Positions 33,273-45,998 of a stretch of DNA of 64,000 nt are shown here, in pieces. The notes under the pieces were generated by a model. The model made no database searches and had not been told where the DNA came from. It was given only the letters and a program-made list of their open reading frames with translations. The position numbers were made by a program, and so were the translations under genes. This DNA comes from Anniella stebbinsi. Taxonomy: Eukaryota; Chordata; Lepidosauria; Squamata; Anniellidae. Location of the stretch: NCBI GenBank assembly GCA_029215795.1, contig JARDYH010000003.1, positions 63,930,109 through 63,994,108 on the forward strand, in the 5' to 3' direction. Each line of letters starts with the position of its first letter. Position 1 is the stretch's first letter.

Positions 33273-34634
33273 GACCACACTGGGTACTTCTACTATCCTT
33301 AACTTGCATGTTTGTAAATAAATAAGCAGGTTTTATCCACCCACCAAGCCCCACTACAATCTTTCCATATTCCTTTGGTAAAAAACATCTGAAAGATCCA
33401 ATTGCAGAGGAAAGTGGGGACCTTTTCTAGTCCCCCCCCCCCAAAGAATATTACATTTTAATAGTTTCATGTGTGTATTGTTCCTTTTGGGGTAGGAAGA
33501 CAGTTACCTCAATCTGCCTCTAGTTGTTGCACTGCTCTGTTTGTACAACAGATAAAGGTCCTGGCTGGGGAACCAGTTTCACAGAATCTGAATGAGCATT
33601 GAAGTGCCAATGAAGATGGAGATGGAGAGCCAGGTGGCCATCTGTGTGCAGACTGGAATCATGTGGAAGATGACTTCTGTGCACAGACCTTCCTTGCTGG
33701 ATTGAGGTGATAATGGATCAAATTGCCCAAACAGACAAGAATGCTAGACATTTCAATGTGATGGTAAAGTTATAATTGCCAGGGCAAAAAGATTCCTTCT
33801 GGTGTTATGGAGAAAGAAATGTATGGTTTGGGTATTATGGGAAAAGAATGCCATGTATAATGGTATCTATGTTACTTTTGCATTTAAAAAAACGTTGCAC
33901 AAACTGGTATCTACACTATCAGAGGTCCAGGCAGAGCTGCCACATTTCATAACGTTATCTGTGAGAGGAGTCCATTTTACAGAGATTTTTCACTAGGCTG
34001 GTAAATAGCTGAGCAGAGGCACAGAATTTTCTTCCAAAGGGAATTTGAATAGAGCTAATTCAAATGTGACTTGAACGTTGTCACAACGTGCCTCCCACTT
34101 CGATTATCCACAAGTCATGCTTGAAGAGGGATTCTCAGGTCCCACCCACATGGATCTGGTTATCCCCAAAGCATGGCCATTGCTATTGATACCCAGGGAA
34201 TGGCTAGCACCTGCTGCTGCTACTGCTATTTCTAGTGTGACTGTGTCATGCTAAGAATAAAATGAGAGTTTAAAAAAAACAGATCATCAAGAATGATGTC
34301 TGCCTGATCCTATGCAGAGTTGAAATCAATGGGCTGAGAAATCCCTAATTCTGCACAGGATTACAGTCAATCATGATGCTGATGCTGATATTTATTACAA
34401 TTATTTATATGCCACTTTCAGCATACAAATCCTACCCAGGTGACTTCCAAGTAATATCAAAATAATATCTTCATAATGAAGAATATTAACAAATTATTAA
34501 ATCAAAATATTAAAGATCATTGGAAGCCTTCCCACAGGGCAGTTGGTGGAAAATGGCCCTGGGTGGAAGGATCGATGGGTCAAATGAGACTTGGAGGTTA
34601 AAAAGTGACTTTAAACAGAGCAATCCTAACAGGG

Positions 34635-34987
34635 GCTGCCTCTACAAGAGAGTTTTAATGCTCTTTCAAGGCGCTTAAAAATTTTTACCTCTACAAGAAC
34701 GGAGCGCAAATCGGGCGTAGAGGCGCGTTATCTCTCTGATTATGCGCGTTATCGAATGCGCGTTAAACTGCGAGTTTTATTTTGCTCCGGCCGTTAAAGC
34801 GCATTTTGCCTATGTGAACAAGCGCTTATGCACATTAACTTCTTGTAAAGTGCATTTTGGTCATCCCTTAATGCGCTTCGCTGCCTCTCGCCGCCTCTCG
34901 TGCAGAGGTAATAGGCGTAAATGCGCTTCAGCGATTATGCGCATAATCGCCTAACCAGGCGCAAAAGCGAATCCTTGTAGAGGGGAC
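34635..34987 (+). mobile_element. 353-bp GCGC-rich MITE, copy 1
   Basis: The ends are GCTGCCTCTACAAG and CTTGTAGAGGGGAC, inverted repeats. CAGGG lies directly on both sides (34630-34634 and 34988-34992). The interior is unusually rich in GCGC, GCGTTA and TTATGCGC words compared with its AT-rich surroundings. Copies 2 and 3 are at 41764 and 42721. An open frame of 70 codons inside is partly shared with copy 2 but has no recognisable motif. Confidence 0.9.
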
Positions 34988-35929
34988 CAGGGTGTGGTGG
35001 CAGAGGGAGGAATTTGTGTCAGATCTACCACCCCATCCAAAGCATGGCAGGTTTACTGGGGCCAGAGCTGAAGGTGGACAGCAGCAGCTCCAGGTTTTAG
35101 TTTAGGGCCTTTGGGGTGGGGTGCCTGGGGAATAAGTAGGCTTGTGACCCAAAAGTTCCACAGATTCCTCTGGGATGCCCCCAAATATGTTCCTAACAGA
35201 GCCCATTTTGGGGGTTGCTGCCACCAGAGCACCATGGCGGACATCTTTGTCTGGGCAGAAGGAAGTCTGCAGTGTCCAGCAGGCCTTCTGCTGTCCTCCC
35301 TGGGAGCTTAGGATTGGTCCCTTAAAGCCCAAGTTGTAAAAACACTCTTTCAATGTTTTCAAGCATATAAATGCCTGCATTCCAGAAGCTCAATGTAGAA
35401 TTACTGTTAATTAGTCAATTTTCCTATTATGGGAATTTTGCTCATTGTATAAAATTCAGATATAAAACTTCCATACTGCTGCAGACTGCATTCACCATAT
35501 TTTCCTAGACCATTTTAATGATTAATTTCAGCAACATAAAAATTTAATTATTACATACCGGTATAATCTATCATATTATACTCTGTCGATTAATGGTAGC
35601 CATATACAATTACCATGCCCTGAAACAGTTTTACCTCACTAATATCTTTTTACCATTTACACATTCTACTTTAAACCAGATTTTTTTTTCTTTTTTAATG
35701 TCTGTTCATGCATCAGATGGACTGCATATAATCATGGATTTCATAAAAATTTCATGAGGCCTTTCACTTCTAAAGATTTTCTGAGTCATTCTTGAAACTG
35801 GAGTCTAGCATCAAAGCAAACTCATCTGTGTCACTGAAGTTAGGATGTAATCCTATATAAAGCAGTCATTTGATTGAAAGAAAATAAAAATAAAAGAATT
35901 TGCTGCACTACAGCTTAATTTAACCATCC

Positions 35930-36048
35930 CCGACCTAGTGTCCTCCAGATGCTTTGGACTTCAACTCCCATCAGCCCAGCCAGTATGGTCAAGGATACTG
36001 GGAGTTGTAGTTCAAAACACCTGGAGGGCACCGGGTTGGGAAAGACTG
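35930..36048. repeat. Palindromic ACTACAACTCCCA-family repeat, well preserved
   Basis: CCTCCAGATGCTTTGGACTT and CAACTCCCATCAGCCC at the left match ACTGGGAGTTGTAGTTC and AACACCTGGAGGGCACC at the right. The end CACCGGGTTGGG is uninterrupted. Confidence 0.85.
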
Positions 36049-36788
36049 ATTTAATGAGTGAAATTCCAAAAAATGAAAATACTTCTAATACAGGGGTGGT
36101 TCACAGATGAAGTAAATATCTTGATTACTCTACATTTTAAAAGAGGTAGTTCAATATATCAACTGATTCCATTTCATTTAAATGTGTTGGGTTTGATTCA
36201 ATATGACACATTCTGGCTTTGTATGGGGAAATATTGGAATCACAAAATTAGAAGGGACCAAAACACAATCTAATTAATTCAGTTGCAGGAGCATCGATCC
36301 ACCACTCCCACAAAGAATAACTCTTAAAACATCACCCACACATTTATCTTTATGATACTGTAAATGGCATACAAGTCAGATATTTTCAATTCATGTCAAT
36401 CTCATCATTCAGAAATAAATAAATCTGACATCACAATATGCCAACTGAACACTTCAAGGCAATGCTGTGGATATTTGTAATGGGCCATGGAAGTGATGTT
36501 TGTATTTTTTTTTCTGTATTAGATCTTCATAAAAAATTGGTCTATGTGTTTCCCATTCTGTATAGACTACTGCATACAATTCATCAAGTAGCCAATGCTT
36601 TTTATATTACAATATTAGGCTAATTTGAGGATCAATCCATCTCAGAACTACAGTATATAAGAACATCCCAGTTCCCATAACTATGTAGTTTTTGGAGCTG
36701 CCACTTCCCTGAGAATCAGTGGTGTAGCTAGGGATGGTCCTTGGAACCAAAGCCCCACCACAGTTGCTCAGAATGTGGGGGGTTGTTG

Positions 36789-36791
<3 letters not shown>

Positions 36792-36820
<29 letters not shown>
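36792..36820. repeat. (GT)n microsatellite
   Basis: An uninterrupted TG dinucleotide run of about 29 bp. Confidence 0.95.
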
Positions 36821-38494
36821 CAGTTTGGCAAACAGTTTTATTGCTATTGTTCTAATGTATCAGGAATGTAGAAGCTGTTTTAAGGAATGGGGTGGAAATT
36901 GGAGCAAGGGAAGCAAAATGTTGCTTGTGTGCTTCACAACTGAAGTAATGCCGTTGAAAAGGGTCTTCCATGCAACTATGAAGTCCAGGATCTGATATTA
37001 CCTAGCTGAACCATGACTGGGAATTGGAGCACTCATGTTTAGGGTTCGATGGGACAAGGCAGTACCTGAAAGTAGATGTTTAATTTCACAACATCTTTGG
37101 TTTCTCTTTGGTGGCTGTTACCACAAGGGTATTACTGTTACATTTTTCAAACCCAAATTATGGTCTCTACTCTGATTTTTATCTGATTAGAGCAATTAAA
37201 AATACCTACTCTCATTTATATATGAATAGAATACCTGTAATAGAAGCATCATAAGGACAAACCTCCCACCATGTCAAATTGTACACGGGTAGAATTAGCA
37301 ACACTCTTATGCAGAACAACAAAATCTAAATTATGTTTATAGTTTTTTTGTTAAGGATAAATTATGTTTTGTGTCTAAATTTATGTGAAGTTAATAGAAT
37401 TCTAAAAGTCCAATCCAACAATTTATATAGTGTTAGAGGCAAATAGTTAGCTGTCTTTACTTTGGGAAAGGTCTTGGTTCCTGGTCAGATACTTGTCAAT
37501 GGCTGACTGGTCAGCATCCAATGAATTTGACCTTAGCACTAATCTGTAATTGTAAATGCAAGCTGGATTGCCTTTATTTCAAATGCATCTAATCTATGGG
37601 TCTACATCATGGGTGCACAACCCCAGGGCAGCAGTTGAAATCTGGCCTTCTGAGGTTCTATCTGACCCTCCTCTCTCACTACATTACTTTTCTGTGCACT
37701 GAGAAAGGATCCTTCCCCCCCCCCCCCAGAGTACACACAGATAGATGCACTCGATCTGATAGAGCATTGGAATTCAGATGAGAGGCTGGCTTGAGCTGGT
37801 CTTCCCCATAGCCTATCCTCCCTTGCAGTGTTGTTGAGAGCATAAAATGGGGTTCCTATTTGGGAGGAAAGGCAGGCTTTTCAAAAAGCCAGTGTGGAAG
37901 TTAGGCTTCCAGGAAAAAATGGGTAAAAGTCAGAGGTGTTTAGCAATTCCATTGCTTGTGTCATAGGAGGTGGGTTGGAATATATACCCGGAGTTATCTT
38001 TATCTTGCTCATTTTAACACATTTGCCATGGCTTCAGTTACCATGGGAAGGCATGCCTCGAGAAGGCTTTCAGCTTTGTGGACATTTAACAAAGGAGCTT
38101 TTATCAGAAAGGGTCTTCCAAAACGGAAGCCCTTCTCTGTTATTGTTTCCCCCCTCTGTTACACTTCCTGCTCTCAGCATGGGAAATAGCAGGCTGACTG
38201 GTTCTGATCGCTTTGGACAGCTTTGTCAATGAACGGGTTGAATCAGTTGCTTTTGGATTCTGCCACAGCGTTGTGTTTCTGTCCTTCTCTTTGTGTTGCA
38301 TGCACCTCTCTTCTCTTGGGCTGATGGAGCCTTTAATCTCCCTACAGACGCTGTCGCTATACTGCTCACCACACAACCTGGGTCCCTCCTGGGCTTTGTC
38401 CCTGATGGCACCCAGCTAAGCCCCCAGGAGGGCAAAGATGAAGCTGCCTAACACTCAGCCTGACCATTGGGCCATGCAGCCTAACGCTATCTGT

Positions 38495-38655
38495 TCCAGC
38501 CTTCCCCATCCTGTTGCCTTCCTAATGAGTTGGACTACAACCCCCATCATCCCCAGCCAGCAGGGTGCATGGCAACTTCTCTAGCTGTGATGACTGGTGA
38601 TGATTGGAGTTTTGGTCCAACAGGTCTGGCTGGCACCAGGTTGGGCAAGGCTGCT
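38495..38655. repeat. Palindromic ACTACAACTCCCA-family repeat
   Basis: TTGGACTACAACCCCCATCA at the left and TGATTGGAGTTTTGGTCCAA at the right, followed by GGCACCAGGTTGGGCAAGGC. The uninterrupted end supports the empty-site comparison for 2141-2354. Confidence 0.8.
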
Positions 38656-39637
38656 CCACGGCCTTTCTCAGCCTCTGGCCATCTGAACTCATTCTTACCA
38701 GAGAAGTACAGGTTGAACCTGGAACATTCGGCATGCAAAGATGTGCTGCACCACTGAGCCGAGAGGGCCATGTGTTTCTTCCATGTTTATAGCTTTACTT
38801 AGTATTTATTTATGTAATTTCCTGCCTTTCTACCAAGAATGGAGGCCAAGATGACTAAGAATAATAAAATACAGATTAAAAACAAAACCATTATTATATA
38901 ACCCTTTTGACAATGATACATGAACAAGACATTTTGTCCCGGATATATGAACAATGCAAACCTTTTCATACCACATGGAGGATTAGGGGGACACTATGCG
39001 TAAAAGCATTATGAAGTGGTTCATGCCAAGAAGTGCTGATTGGCTGCTGTCTCCATTGATCTAATATATATCAGATTATAGAGTGAGAGATATGTGATTA
39101 TTCACTTGGCCATTTTATCTCCAGAGAGATGAAATTCTCTGAAAATGCATCATGGCTAAAAAGAATAACGATGGAAGTGTTGTTGTTTTAAAAAATGCAA
39201 AATCTTTGCAGGATATGAATTTGGTGCTATTGTAATATTATTTGTGAGACTTCAGAGTCATTTGTTGAGATCTGTGGGAATTTGGCAGCATGAAATCAGC
39301 CACTGGACAACAGTCACATTTTTCCAATAGCAGGACTTAAAAATAACACACACAAAAAGTACATAAATACATGAATAGAAAGGATCGTCCTATGGACAGA
39401 CTGAATTGCTGCAACTTTTACTTGTGTAGATTGCATCCTTGAAATATCCCCAGAAAATTTATCTAGCCAGAGTCCAAAGTAAGCATCCAGGGTTCTGAGG
39501 GACTAGGAAGCACAAGGAGTGTTAACTTGGTTTAGGAATGTGCTTCAGACCCAGAATTGAATTGGGCTGTGTCAAAAAGATTTGGGAGATGCCTGAATGG
39601 AAGTGGAGCTCCTGCAAAGCAGGCTAAAACTGAGTCT

Positions 39638-39965
39638 GAACTAGAGCTGTACAAAAGTGGCCTCTCAAATGGCCTATTTGTAGGCAGAGAAATTGGCAGG
39701 ACAATTTCACCAAATTTCTCCAGGGGGAGGAGAAATTCTCCAATAATTTCTCACAGGTAGGGCACAGGTTCTTGCTCTCTAAGGGTTTTGGGGTTTATGT
39801 GTGTGTGCTGCCTATCGGTGAGAAGTTGTTGGAGAATTTCTCCTCCCACTAGGGAAATTCGGTGAAATTGCCTCCCCCCCCCAGTTTCTCTACCCACAAA
39901 CAGGGTGGAGAATTTGAAAGGCCCCTTGAGCACCGCTCCAATAAATTCCTTATGCACAGCTCTTT
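39638..39965. repeat. ~328-bp palindromic element with long inverted arms
   Basis: The left arm (TAGAGCTGTAC, then GGCAGAGAAATTGG, GGAGGAGAAATTCTCCAA) is matched in reverse by the right arm (TTGGAGAATTTCTCCTCCCA, GTTTCTCTACCCACAAA, GCACAGCTCTT). The arms are over 130 bp with scattered mismatches. The centre is GGTAGGGCACAGG to TGCTGCCTATCG. It resembles the ends of the hAT-like element at 8103, but no flanking duplication was identified. Confidence 0.65.
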
Positions 39966-40479
39966 GCACACACAGAGACAATGTGTATAGCACATATTGA
40001 ATATTTACAAATCAGAGGATTTGGGGACACAGAGGTTTGTTTCAGCTACGCTTCTATATGCATTCCGTGAATTAAGAGGCGTTTCCTACTATTATGTGCA
40101 TTATGAAACACATTCTCAGAATCTCAGGGCAGCTCAAGCCGCCTGCACTGTTTTCTTGGCTCTATGGAGGTGTCTCTGCACTCCTGATTGCATGGCCTCT
40201 GAGAAATCAATATCTCATTTCTCACACCGGCCAGATAGGTAAACCAGGCAAGGCTTTCAAACGTGGCCTTGTGCATTGTGACAGGAAAAAAAGAACATGT
40301 TTTCCTGTTTCAAACTCTACACTTTACAAGCAGCTATTGACAGCTTTGAAGAAGTACTTTCTTCAGGTACAATCCAGTATAGTGGAACTGGAAGCATTTT
40401 TACATGTGCTGTGAATGTTTATTGTCTTCATCCTGGCTTGTTCAATACAATTAAATATGCACTAAAGGAGCAATCCTAT

Positions 40480-40775
40480 GCTCCCCAGACAGTGTCGGGG
40501 CCCGCCTGGCGCCAACATTGTTATCTTTTCAGCACCAGGTCAAGACTTTCCTCTTCTCTCAGGCATTTAGCAATATCTGATGAGCCTGGGTTTGTTTTGT
40601 TTTTAGGTTTATAACTTTTTAAAGTTATTACAGTGGTTTTAAATGTATGTGTATATTGTATGTTTTTGCTTTTTTAATTGTTTTTTAAAAATTGTTTTAA
40701 TCTTATGTAAACCGCCCAGAGAGCTTCGGCTATGGGGCGGTATACAAATGTAATAAAATAAATAAATAAATAAAA
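40480..40775 (+). mobile_element. L2-type LINE 3' end fragment
   Basis: TTATCTTTTCAGCACCAGGT and CTTCTCTCAGGCATTTAGCA match the end of the L2-like coding region. They are followed by the 3' UTR with GTAAACCGCCCAGAGAGCTT (40708-40727) and an AATAAATAAATAAATAAA tail. Confidence 0.85.
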
Positions 40776-41763
40776 TTGTCTTGGCTCTGAGCTCATAGAC
40801 AAGGCTCGGAATTCAGAGCCAGGAAAACATGCTACCCTCCCCTCATTGCCAGCATGGAGAGAACCATGCCGGCTACCTCTCCATGCTCACAAAATGGAGT
40901 GTGGAGACCAGGAAAAGGGGCATTCCCAAGGGAGGGAGGAGACCAGGAAGGCTGCATTACACTATTTCCTATGGCTGACCCAGCCTCCTCCTCCAAAGCA
41001 CTGCTGCTAGATGGGTGAAATTGCCCACTATTAGAAATTCTGGATGGGCTGGAGCATGCTCCTGCTCTCCATAGGATTTCCATCATTCCCATAGGATTCT
41101 CATCCTATTGTGATTCCAATCAATTCAGAAGTTTATTGGAATCATGATAGGATTGAGCCCTAAGTGGTTCATATGATTGGATTTGTTCAATACACTGAAG
41201 AGCTTCACATGGAATCTGTAGACATGCTCTCAATCACCTTGAAGACCAGAAAGGATTTACATTTCCAAACACGATCTCATACCTCCTGAGGTTCCACATG
41301 GAGGAAACACAATTCTTCTTGTACAGCAGGGATGGCCTATGGAGGTTCCACATTTGGCATTTTTGGATTCTAGGTGGTGGGAATGCTGGCATCAGTGGAC
41401 ATCAGAGGACATTGCTGGCACTGGGAGAAGCAGCACAGAGTTCCATGCCTCTCCCAGCATGGAGAAAGGAGAAATGGACAGGATGATGACATTCATGGGT
41501 GTGGCCATGACTACTGATCTCATCCAGCAGACAACCCCTGTTGTAGAGTTTATAAGGAGGAGCCTGGCAGCTCATCATGAATGCCTATTGGAGACCTCGC
41601 CCCTCCCCAATAGGCATTCAGGAAGAACTCTGGAATTCCAGCAAGTTTCAGGGGTGTTTTTTTTAAATAAAAAGATAGAAAGATCCCTCAAAACTTCCTA
41701 CACTTGAAAAGGTATGTAGAAACCCTGTACTCCCTCCCCAAGGCGAAAATTCTCCTCTCTTAG

Positions 41764-42116
41764 GGTACCTCCACAAGAGAGGTTTAATGCTCTTTGAAGG
41801 CTCATTATAAATTTTACCTCCACACCAGCGGAGCGCAAAACGGGCGTAGAGGCGCGTTATCTCCCGGATTATGCGCATTATCGAATGCGCGTTAAATAGC
41901 GACTTTTATTTTGCTCCGGCCGTTAAAGCGCATTTTCGCCGTGTGAACAAGCGATTATGCACATTAACTTCTTGTAAAGTGCTTTTTGGACATCAATTAA
42001 TGCGCTTCGCCGCCTCTCGCCGCCTCCCGTGCAGAGGGATTAGGAGTAAATGCGCCTCCGCGATAATGCGCATAATCGCCGAACCGGGCGCAAAAGCGCA
42101 TCCTTGTGGAGGGGGC
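41764..42116 (+). mobile_element. 353-bp GCGC-rich MITE, copy 2
   Basis: The ends are GGTACCTCCACAAG and CTTGTGGAGGGGGC. CTTAG lies on both sides (41759-41763 and 42117-42121). The length is exactly that of copy 1 and the orientation is the same. Copy 3 is only 604 bp downstream but has a different target duplication. Confidence 0.9.
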
Positions 42117-42720
42117 CTTAGCCTCTTTCGCCAGAGTTTTTGTTTTCTCCCCACCACCCATGAAATGCTGAAAATGGAATAATCGAAATTTTTGGCACAG
42201 CACTAGCATAAATATTAATCAATGGCGTGTGTGTGTGTGGACAAAATTAATCGCCATATACATCTATTTAGTGTAGTAATTTAAACTAGCTACAGAACAT
42301 TGCTTGAAATTACTTTTTAAAACAGAAATGTGGCTGAAGTGCAATGGTAAAACGGAGTTTCTGATTGTCAGCTTATGATTTATTTGCGTTTACTGCATTA
42401 AACTATAGCAGCTACCACTATCCTGCCTGGGTTTCCTGTTGACAATTTCACACAGCATTTAATGAAAGGAACTGGTGTTTTTAATCTCCCTCAAGGCTGG
42501 CAAAATAATTAAAATGGTACTCTTCAAGCGATCACTTTTGTGTGTCAGTGTTCTGTCTCCCTTTGCCTATCCCTTGAGCACTTTGAATGGAGTTCCAGTC
42601 TCCAAACAACCATAGTGGAAAAGTACATCAAGCATCTTCCTTCCATCTAATTTTGGCTTGAAGTAAGCCCCGTTGAAAATTAATTTTGTAAATATTTTTT
42701 CTTTATCTTTGTCCTCCTTG

Positions 42721-43072
42721 GCTACCTCCACAAGGGCGCTTTAATGCTCTTTGAAGGCTCATTATAAATTTTACCTTCAAACCAGCGGAGCGCAAAACGG
42801 GCGCAGAGGCGCGTTATCTCCCGGATTATGCGCATTATCGAATGCGCGTTAAATAGCGACTTTTATTTTGCTCTGGCGTTAAAGCGCATTTTCGCCGTGT
42901 GAACAAGCGATTATGCGCATTAACTACATGTAAAGCGCTTTTTGGACATCAATTAATGCGCTTCGCCGCCTCTCGCCGCCTCCCGTGCAGAGGGATTAGG
43001 AGTAAATGCGCCTCCGCGATAATGCGCATAATCCCCGAACCGGGCGCAAAAGCGCATCCTTGTGGAGGGGGC
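42721..43072 (+). mobile_element. 352-bp GCGC-rich MITE, copy 3
   Basis: The ends are GCTACCTCCACAAGG and CCTTGTGGAGGGGGC. CCTTG lies on both sides (42716-42720 and 43073-43077). The sequence is closer to copy 2 than to copy 1. Confidence 0.9.
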
Positions 43073-43396
43073 CCTTGACAAGATGAACTTTTGCATTCCT
43101 TCTAGAGAAGAACAGGTCAGGTATGCTATTTTATAACACCTGCTTCCAAGAGGAAGAGATTTTACATTTCCTTCACCCTAGTTTATGGAGAAACATTTAA
43201 AAAAGAACAGCTTTTGGCAGAACAAACTAAGAGTCATTCATTTGTAGCTCCTGACAGTTTGGGCAACTGTTAAAGGAACAGAGGGTATTCATCATCCATA
43301 TTTACTTGAAAATGAGTTCTACTCAAACTTCAGAAATTTGATTCCCACATGATTGGTGTATCATACCTGCCAGAAAACACACACCAAGATTTGGGA

Positions 43397-43480
43397 TGCA
43401 ATCTTAAATACACTTCCTATGGAATAAGCGCCACTGAAAACAGTGGGATGTAGTTCTGAGAAAACATGTATAGGACAGTG
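43397..43480. repeat. Short interspersed repeat (1748-1862 family)
   Basis: GGGATGCAATCTTAAATACA at the left and AAACATGTATAGGACAGTGC at the right enclose a palindromic CACTGAAAACAGTGG core. Confidence 0.55.
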
Positions 43481-43559
43481 CTGTATGACTAGCTAGGACA
43501 TGCCCGAAAGGTAAAGGACTGCATCTTCCCATATGTACTGACTTGAACTTGCAGGTCAT

Positions 43560-43990
43560 CAACGTAGGCCCTTTTCTGACTGCCCCCTCAATATGAATTT
43601 CGGAGAGTGGTGATGAAGGAAAGGCTTTTTTCAGCAGTGACTCTACTCTTATGGAATACTCTCCCAGAAAAACCCACCTGGCACTTGCACTGATGTCTTT
43701 CCAGCACAAGCCAAATACATTTCTTTTCTCCCAGGCCTTTTCTCCCGGGCCATCATTTTAATACTTTTGACATAATTTAAAGATTGATATTAACACATTC
43801 ATTTTTAGTTTTATGACATTTGGGCTACTAGGTTATTTTAGATCTCTATGGTCAAATTATTTTCTTTTTTCTGGTTTTGGATTCTGTATTTATTTGATTT
43901 TTTTAAAATGTCTGTATTGAAATCGTGTTTTATGGATTCTGTATTTTAATTGTTTTAAATGGTTCAGTTGTATGTTAGGATCTTCCAAAA
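43560..43990 (+). mobile_element. Degenerate L2-type LINE 3' region
   Basis: GGAAAGGCTTTTTTCAGCAG, ATGGAATACTCTCCCAGAAA and TTTCTTTTCTCCCAGGCCTT resemble the end of the L2 coding region (the LWNSLP...LFRQAF segment). A diverged 3' UTR follows. No open frame remains. Confidence 0.6.
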
Positions 43991-45946
43991 AATATCATCC
44001 CACATATTTCTGCTGTGAATGAGTCCTCTGCACATGCTGAAGTGGATTTTTAAGTGGTAACCATTCCGCATCAGTATGTAGAGAATCAGGCCTTGATGAT
44101 CTTTGCACATTGAACATCATTTCATATGCATGACCAGACTCTACTATCAGTGGGATAGGATTATGTCATTTCTATATCCATTATAAAATGTGGGTAGGAA
44201 ATATATGCCTCTCCCCACTTGAGTAAAAAAAAAACCATAAGATTTTCAGTAAGGAAAATTCCTCCCTCCAGCCCAATAACGTGTTCGTAAGAAGTCTTTA
44301 TAAGCTGTGGCTAAGTGGAAAGACCTCAATTACATTTAATGGTCTCTAAGGACAAGAAGCAGGGAAGAGCCTTGATTTGCAGTGCAGGGAGAGTTAAGTG
44401 TTTTCACTTCTTTGAGTAAAATGCCAGTACAGGATCAAACATATCAGCCATACTGTCAAAACACACTCAATTGCCATCACTAGTTGTAGTTCATAGATCT
44501 CCTTACTTTGTTTAGGGGTTAAGTCTTCCCAAAGAAGGCAATTCAAATGTACAAACTCTGCAGTAGCTGAGTACACTACTGTGGATCTGATCATTGTTTC
44601 CATGCCTAATGTACTAATTTGTTGGCTTAAAACAAGGCCGTTCAAAGCAAGGAAGTCTACCAAGAACAGCCATTTCTTTAACTGTCCATCTGTTAAACTG
44701 CCTTTACTGATTAAAAGATTAATTTTGATTTATACATTAGGGGGAAATGGATCGTTTCTGTGTAGTTGGGAAGCCTGACCTAAGCATCAATATGATGGGG
44801 CTGAAACTAAGTTCAACAGATCTTCTATTGAAGCTTTATGGCTACAAAATCTAATTTACTACCAAAGGCCAAATTCTTACAGAAGTAGAAATCAGATTTA
44901 AATGAAATTCTGACAGTAAATTCAATAGCAACCACGACTCCATTTGGCAAATATGGAAATAGCAAATATGTGTCTGGGCTATATTATTCCTCCTGGCAGG
45001 GAGAGGAGCTCACATGGATTGCACACAGCCAAGCTTTCCCCCTGGCATCTCATTTTATATGTGGAGGGACTTGGGGGAAGAATTTATCCATATGCTCCCA
45101 AACATAATTGAGAACTCACATTTGCTTTACTTACTTTTAGCTTATTTCTCAATGTAACTGTAATATTACAGCACTTTAAGCACAGGTGCTCAAGTTTAAT
45201 ATCAAGCTACCAAGAAGTCAATTACTTTTGCAATGCTTTATACAGGAAGGATCACAAGACATTCCTAAATTATAAAAAAAAGCACCTAGAAATTGGAATG
45301 AAATGTATAGAGACTATGAGCTCCTCTACACGTAGGAAAAATCATGCAGCTTTACTGGGGCTTTCATCTTCCACAGTCTTACTATGTTCATGACATGCTG
45401 CTTTACATGTGACCACATGATTTTGAATTGAAAACTTCCCTTCTCAGCAAGTTCCATTGTGATTAATGAAACAGCACCAACTAATGGTGGAATTATAGTG
45501 CAATGCCAACTTTACACAATGGGGAGATCTTGCAATATCCCGGCAATAACTTTAAATACTGCGTTATCGTCAATTTTTTAAAAGTAAGATTACCAGGGTA
45601 TAGCGCTGGAGATGTTCTGGACATTGACGATGTTGTGTAATAAACCTGCAAACTTCCATGAGTGGCCAATCATGAGCATGCAATAAATTGCTTATTTAAA
45701 GAAGACCTACATTCAATAGGAATCATGACTCAATTTGGTAAACAGAGAAAGAAAGTAAATCCATACAATTCATTTTTTCCTTCTTTTTCCTTTACTGTGA
45801 ATATAAAAAAACAGAACAATAAAAAACAAATCATGAAAAAAGAGGGGAAAACATATTATGTATACATATATATTCTTACAAATCATATAGTAACCAATTT
45901 ATCTAATTTGAATAATTCTACAAGAGCAATTTTCTCTTTGACACAG

Positions 45947-45952
<6 letters not shown>

Positions 45953-45993
<41 letters not shown>
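45953..45993. repeat. (AT)n microsatellite
   Basis: An uninterrupted AT dinucleotide run of about 41 bp. The open frame ending in alternating I and Y is an artefact. Confidence 0.95.

Positions 45994-45998
<5 letters not shown>

Larger units (their letters stand above)
27206..34629. other. Intergenic region, NELL2 side
   Basis: I see no supported gene. Repeats are listed separately. Nothing was recognised in 27206-28445, 29275-30111, 30139-30534, 31988-32861, 32913-33142 and 33273-34384. A SINE-like tail (ATATTTATTACAATTATTTA) begins near 34390. The open frames here are short and without homology that I recognise. Confidence 0.75.

Noticed and set aside
34742..34954. Frame inside the 353-bp MITE that is partly shared with 41871-42182
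   Set aside because: The similarity follows from the DNA being copies of one element. Copy 3 does not keep the frame and no domain is visible.
41339..41707. 122-codon plus-strand frame
   Set aside because: It is one of the longest frames in the gap but shows no motif, and it overlaps another frame of equal quality.
44394..44663. 89-codon minus-strand frame with a hydrophobic C-terminal segment
   Set aside because: It has no recognised family, no splice or promoter context and ordinary AT-rich composition. One hydrophobic stretch is expected by chance.
45662..45994. 110-codon plus-strand frame
   Set aside because: It runs into an (AT)n microsatellite that supplies its last residues; no domain is visible.
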